This document shows, piece after piece, positions 5,048 through 7,897 of a DNA stretch of 7,897 nucleotides. A model generated the notes under the pieces. It had not been told where the DNA came from. It made no database searches and saw only the letters and a list, made by a program, of their open reading frames with translations. Within the stretch, counting starts at the first letter, position 1. The number at the start of each line of letters is the position of its first letter. A program made the translations under genes and the position numbers. This stretch comes from an uncultured Eubacteriales bacterium (GTDB lineage: Bacteria > Bacillota > Clostridia > Oscillospirales > Acutalibacteraceae): positions 1-7,897 of the forward strand of contig CAKRVQ010000043.1 in assembly GCA_934408795.1 (NCBI GenBank), read 5' to 3'.

Positions 5048-6178
5048 CTATTGTGACCGCTGCGCCGAGTCTTGTTTCCGACCCGAGAAACGGCGGACCC
5101 GCTCGGAAAGGGCGTTCCATACAAGCGCTGCCGCAACGGTGAGAATAAGCGCCGCAAGGGCGACAACATATTCATTAACGGATCCTGTCAGCCTGCTCAT
5201 AACGGTGCGGCAGTATTTGATGACAACGCCGTGTATAAGAAAGGTGTAAGGGGTGAGTTTTGCAAAGCGAACCAAAGGTTTCAGATTCAGGAGCCGTGAC
5301 AACCATCCCGTGCCGCGGGCTGTGAGCCAAATGAGCGGAACGGTGGTAGGCGTAAACAGAAGTGCATACCTTATGAATTCTCCGCCGAAGAACGGAACGC
5401 CTTTTGCGTAAGCGACGCACGAGGCGGCAGCCCCGACGACCGTGACCGCCTGTGCGATCCCTGCGGCGGGCACCGAGAGAGCCTGCCTTTCGGTACGGAG
5501 GAATAACCAACCGAGGCAGCAGCCGAGGGCAAAATCCACAAGTCGGGTCAAGGGGCAGTAATAGGTGATCCACTGCATTGAAAACCAGCTGCTTTTATCC
5601 TCACCGCCGAAGAAAAAGGCGATCGTCGAGACCGATATCTGAAGAATAAACAGGATCGCAAGTGCCGCCGTCACCTCTTTCCTGTTCGCTCTTTGCATAC
5701 GCTTGAGTATAAACGGAAAGGCAAAATAGAGGAATGCGCAGACGGCGAGATACCACGCCAACCCGTTAAGAGTGGAGTAATAAGCCGTGTTCGGGATCCA
5801 TATTTGGATCAGTGCGGCGTGAAGGACCATGTCGGTCAGGATCTTAACGATCCCCTGACCGTAGACAAAATAACAGTAAACGGCAGCCGCCGCCATGGTG
5901 ACTATATGCAGGGGATAAAGTTTTTTGATCTTTCCGTAGGCAAAGGCGATCCCCGGTTTCGGGCACGGTCGGTCGTAATAACTGTAAAGCATCACAAATC
6001 CCGACAGGATAAAGAAGACCGAAACGCCCCAGGCGCCTAAAGTTCCGAAATTACCGAGTTCCGTGTGGCTTATGAATATAGCCGCAAAGGCGACGGTCCT
6101 CAGTCCCTGCAGGGAGGACAGAAATATGCGTGGCGGGGACACACTTACAACTGCGGTATTGTTTACTGAGTCTGTCAT
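5048..6178 (-). CDS. Membrane-bound acyltransferase (Acyl_transf_3 / OafA-like)
   Basis: 376-residue polytopic membrane protein, probably adding acetyl or another acyl group to a glycan at the cell surface. The family signature is at the N-terminus: LQGLRTVAFAAIFISH (23-38), with H38 as the expected catalytic His. GVSVFFILSGFVM (51-63) follows, then KKLYPLH (85-91, the R/K-x-x-R/K-x-x-P-x-H-like loop), LNGLAWYLAVCAFLYFAFP (137-155), RLVDFALGCCLG (212-223) and YTFLIHG (311-317). I count about ten hydrophobic segments. The C-terminus is short and basic with no SGNH domain, so this is the single-domain form. The frame extends upstream to 6499 inside the flippase gene, but the start at 6178 has AAAGGAG eight bases upstream and overlaps the flippase stop as ATGA, implying translational coupling. 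The acyl donor and glycan acceptor cannot be told. Confidence 0.92.
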   Translation of the reverse strand: MTDSVNNTAVVSVSPPRIFLSSLQGLRTVAFAAIFISHTELGNFGTLGAWGVSVFFILSGFVMLYSYYDRPCPKPGIAFAYGKIKKLYPLHIVTMAAAAVYCYFVYGQGIVKILTDMVLHAALIQIWIPNTAYYSTLNGLAWYLAVCAFLYFAFPFILKRMQRANRKEVTAALAILFILQISVSTIAFFFGGEDKSSWFSMQWITYYCPLTRLVDFALGCCLGWLFLRTERQALSVPAAGIAQAVTVVGAAASCVAYAKGVPFFGGEFIRYALLFTPTTVPLIWLTARGTGWLSRLLNLKPLVRFAKLTPYTFLIHGVVIKYCRTVMSRLTGSVNEYVVALAALILTVAAALVWNALSERVRRFSGRKQDSAQRSQ

Positions 6179-7623
6179 TCGAAGCGCTCCTTTCGGATGT
6201 GCAGCAGCTTTAACAACTGCAAAAGTTCTTTGTTTTTGGTGAGCAGGGCGAGGCCGAAGTAGACCGCGATACCCACCGCCACCTGAACGATCAGCTTGAC
6301 GATCAGCGGCATCGGGATAAGACCGATCCCGAGAACGACGGCGCCCATGATAAGCGACATCACAACAGGCGGCAGGATATCCGCCATCTGCTCTTTTATG
6401 CCGTAATTCAACAGTTTTATGTTGGGATAGGCGTTTACAAAGGTAAAGGAAGTGGCGCATACCGCCATACCGATGACCATTGCATCCACGCTGATCCACA
6501 TGGTCGTAAGAAGTACCGCAAGCTCGATAACCTTCTTGATTATTTCCAGCTGCAGATATATATCACTTCTGCCGACCGCTTTTATCGCCTGCATATTTGC
6601 CGTGTGGATCGGCTGAAACAGATAGATTATACAAAACAACTGCAGCAGCGGAACGCACGGCACCCATTTGTCGGTGAGCAGAACCCGCACAAAGGAGTCG
6701 GCGACCGCCGCAAGACCCAGCATCATTGGGCAGAGTATCAGCGCACTGAAACGGATCGAATTGCGGGTCGTGCTTTTGATCTTCTGTCGGTCGTCCTGCT
6801 CCTCCGACATTTTCGGGAAGAGCACCGCCGATATCGAAGAGTTGATATTTGTAACTATCAGAAGGGGAAAGCTCCGGCCCTTGTCATAGAACGCAAGATC
6901 GTCGGTGGAATATTTTTTTCCGATAATAAGAGACCGCAGCTCCTGGTAAACGGTGATCAGAAGACCCGTTCCGAGAATGCGGATGCCGAAAGGGACCAGA
7001 GCCTTTACACGTCTTATCGAAAAAACGAACTTAGGCCTTTTTCCGATGGCAAAGCCGAGAGTGACGGAGCTTACCGAAGTGCTGACAAGATACTGAGCCA
7101 CGAGAGCCCATACGCCGTATCCGCTGTATGCCATCGCTATTCCCACGACCGCGGAGACGATCGTTCCTCCGAGGGTGGAAATGAAAAACTTGCGGAACAT
7201 CATCTTTTTGGATATGTATGCCTGCTGGACGGAGTTTATCGCGGTAAGGATGATCCTGAGTCCCAAAACCCTGAGCACGGGCGTAAGAGCCTCATATCCT
7301 TCGCCGAAGAACATCGAAATGAGCGGTGCCGAGAAGAACAGGATCACATACAAAACGCAGGAGAATCCTATGTTGAAATAAAGCACCGAGAAGAAGTCGA
7401 CTTCATCCGCGTCCTTTTTTTGTATCAGGGCGCTGCCGAGACCGTCGCTGACAAAAACATTCGCAATGGTTATAAAGATCATTACCATCGAAACGGTTCC
7501 GTAGTGGGACGGTTCGAGAAGGCGGGCAAGGATGATCGACACGACCGTTGAGATCAGCTGGGCAGATATGCGCTCGCCGAATTTCCACGCCAGATTGCTT
7601 AGAAGCTCATGTTTAGGTTTCAT
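6175..7623 (-). CDS. Wzx-type polysaccharide flippase (MOP/PST superfamily)
   Basis: 482-residue inner-membrane protein of the oligosaccharide flippase group (COG2244, WzxC-like), expected to move undecaprenyl-linked sugar units to the outer face of the membrane. Length and pattern fit 12-14 membrane segments. The N-terminus carries the typical LARLLEPSHYG (32-42), followed by DGLGSALIQ (60-68). The mid-protein block DKGRSFPLLIVTNI...LFPKMSEEQ (247-275) is characteristic of the WzxC/TuaB-like branch. The start at 7623 has AAGGGA about five bases upstream and overlaps the preceding stop as ATGA; its own stop overlaps the acyltransferase start in the same way. Substrate specificity cannot be read from sequence. 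I leave the symbol empty because wzx assignment to a pathway is not proven. Confidence 0.93.
   Translation of the reverse strand: MKPKHELLSNLAWKFGERISAQLISTVVSIILARLLEPSHYGTVSMVMIFITIANVFVSDGLGSALIQKKDADEVDFFSVLYFNIGFSCVLYVILFFSAPLISMFFGEGYEALTPVLRVLGLRIILTAINSVQQAYISKKMMFRKFFISTLGGTIVSAVVGIAMAYSGYGVWALVAQYLVSTSVSSVTLGFAIGKRPKFVFSIRRVKALVPFGIRILGTGLLITVYQELRSLIIGKKYSTDDLAFYDKGRSFPLLIVTNINSSISAVLFPKMSEEQDDRQKIKSTTRNSIRFSALILCPMMLGLAAVADSFVRVLLTDKWVPCVPLLQLFCIIYLFQPIHTANMQAIKAVGRSDIYLQLEIIKKVIELAVLLTTMWISVDAMVIGMAVCATSFTFVNAYPNIKLLNYGIKEQMADILPPVVMSLIMGAVVLGIGLIPMPLIVKLIVQVAVGIAVYFGLALLTKNKELLQLLKLLHIRKERFE
6187..6193 (-). promoter_or_regulatory. Ribosome binding site of the acyltransferase gene
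   Basis: On the minus strand AAAGGAG lies eight bases before ATG 6178, inside the end of the flippase gene. It fixes the acyltransferase start and rules out the long upstream frame extension. Confidence 0.8.
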
Positions 7624-7897
7624 TTGCGTCCCTTCATCATATTCATTATGGTTTTGCGCAGGACAGTCGGCAAAGACTGAAACAGTCTGCCTTTGAGACT
7701 CTGCACCTTTACCTTTGTCGGCACCGTGTGCTTTCGAACGGTCTCATCGGGTGCCGCGCGGAATTCTTCGAAAAACCGATCCCTGTTTTCGGAAAAGACG
7801 GTCTGGCGGTAAAACAGGGGATTGTGCCGCTTTATGTCGTCGGTCTCACATTCGGTCAACCTCATCTGTTTTTGAAGAGCCGGAATAAGCTCTGCGC
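7620..7897 (-). CDS. C-terminal part of an unidentified gene, possibly a coenzyme F420 hydrogenase beta-subunit-like protein
   Basis: The frame is open to the right edge, so the 5' end lies outside the window; 91 complete residues are visible. The ATG at 7865 has no ribosome site and is probably internal. The segment DDIKRHNPLFYRQ followed by ENRDRFFEEF resembles the C-terminal end of F420 hydrogenase/dehydrogenase beta-subunit-like proteins, where an NP-containing stretch precedes R-x-x-FF. The last 30 residues are basic. Such proteins are frequent beside pyruvyltransferases and flippases in Clostridia polysaccharide clusters. A polysaccharide pyruvyltransferase tail is an alternative. The stop overlaps the flippase start (ATGA), so it belongs to the same operon. 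The gene is certain; its family is a guess. Confidence 0.6.
   Translation of the reverse strand, partial: AELIPALQKQMRLTECETDDIKRHNPLFYRQTVFSENRDRFFEEFRAAPDETVRKHTVPTKVKVQSLKGRLFQSLPTVLRKTIMNMMKGRK

Noticed and set aside
4774..5142. 122-codon plus-strand open frame in the convergent region
   Set aside because: It runs through two intrinsic terminators and into the end of the acyltransferase gene on the other strand, without recognisable protein features.
6179..6499. In-frame upstream extension of the acyltransferase
   Set aside because: It lies wholly inside the flippase gene in another frame and gives an Arg/His-rich sequence. The start at 6178 has a good ribosome site and an ATGA overlap.
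6604..7551. 315-codon plus-strand open frame
   Set aside because: It is antisense to the flippase gene, its product is charged and shows no family motif, and it is explained by codon bias of the real gene.

Overview
The window (7,897 bases) looks like one edge of a surface-polysaccharide (capsule/exopolysaccharide) locus from a bacterium. The most likely source is an anaerobic gut- or rumen-type Clostridia (Oscillospirales/Ruminococcaceae-like). That rests on protein style (WecB, nucleotidyltransferase family PF14907, a Wzx-type flippase, an OafA-like acyltransferase), good AGGA/GGAG ribosome sites and the gene mix. It is inference; no marker gene is present.

Layout, left to right. Bases 1-658 carry no convincing gene but hold GC-rich stem-loops, a perfect 10-base tandem duplication, one copy of a hairpin element and a short degenerate hexamer array. 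A plus-strand group follows. It starts with a UDP-GlcNAc 2-epimerase (659-1759, wecB-like). After a 68-base gap with a perfect 16-base AT palindrome comes a PF14907-type nucleotidyltransferase (1828-3036). Then a 530-base, very GC-rich non-coding stretch packed with stem-loops separates it from a second, paralogous nucleotidyltransferase (3567-4730). Bases 4731-5047 are a convergent intergenic region with two intrinsic terminators facing the plus-strand genes. The minus strand then carries, in its own 5'->3' order, the C-terminal part of a gene running off the right edge (7897-7620), a Wzx-type flippase (7623-6175) and a membrane acyltransferase (6178-5048). Both junctions are 4-base ATGA stop/start overlaps, so these form a tightly coupled operon.

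How the genes fit together: the epimerase would supply UDP-ManNAc. The flippase would move lipid-linked repeat units across the membrane. The acyltransferase would decorate the glycan (for example O-acetylation). The partial gene may be a coenzyme F420 hydrogenase beta-subunit-like protein of the kind often found in such clusters. The two nucleotidyltransferase-fold proteins have no known substrate; their company suggests a role in surface-glycan or phospho-decoration, which is inference.

The most unusual content is non-coding. A roughly 64-base element occurs in both large gaps, and its hairpin stem differs by two compensatory base-pair changes. A degenerate GRNTCG-like hexamer repeat occurs at three places; at one of them it encodes a 16-residue C-terminal tail of the first nucleotidyltransferase that the paralog lacks.
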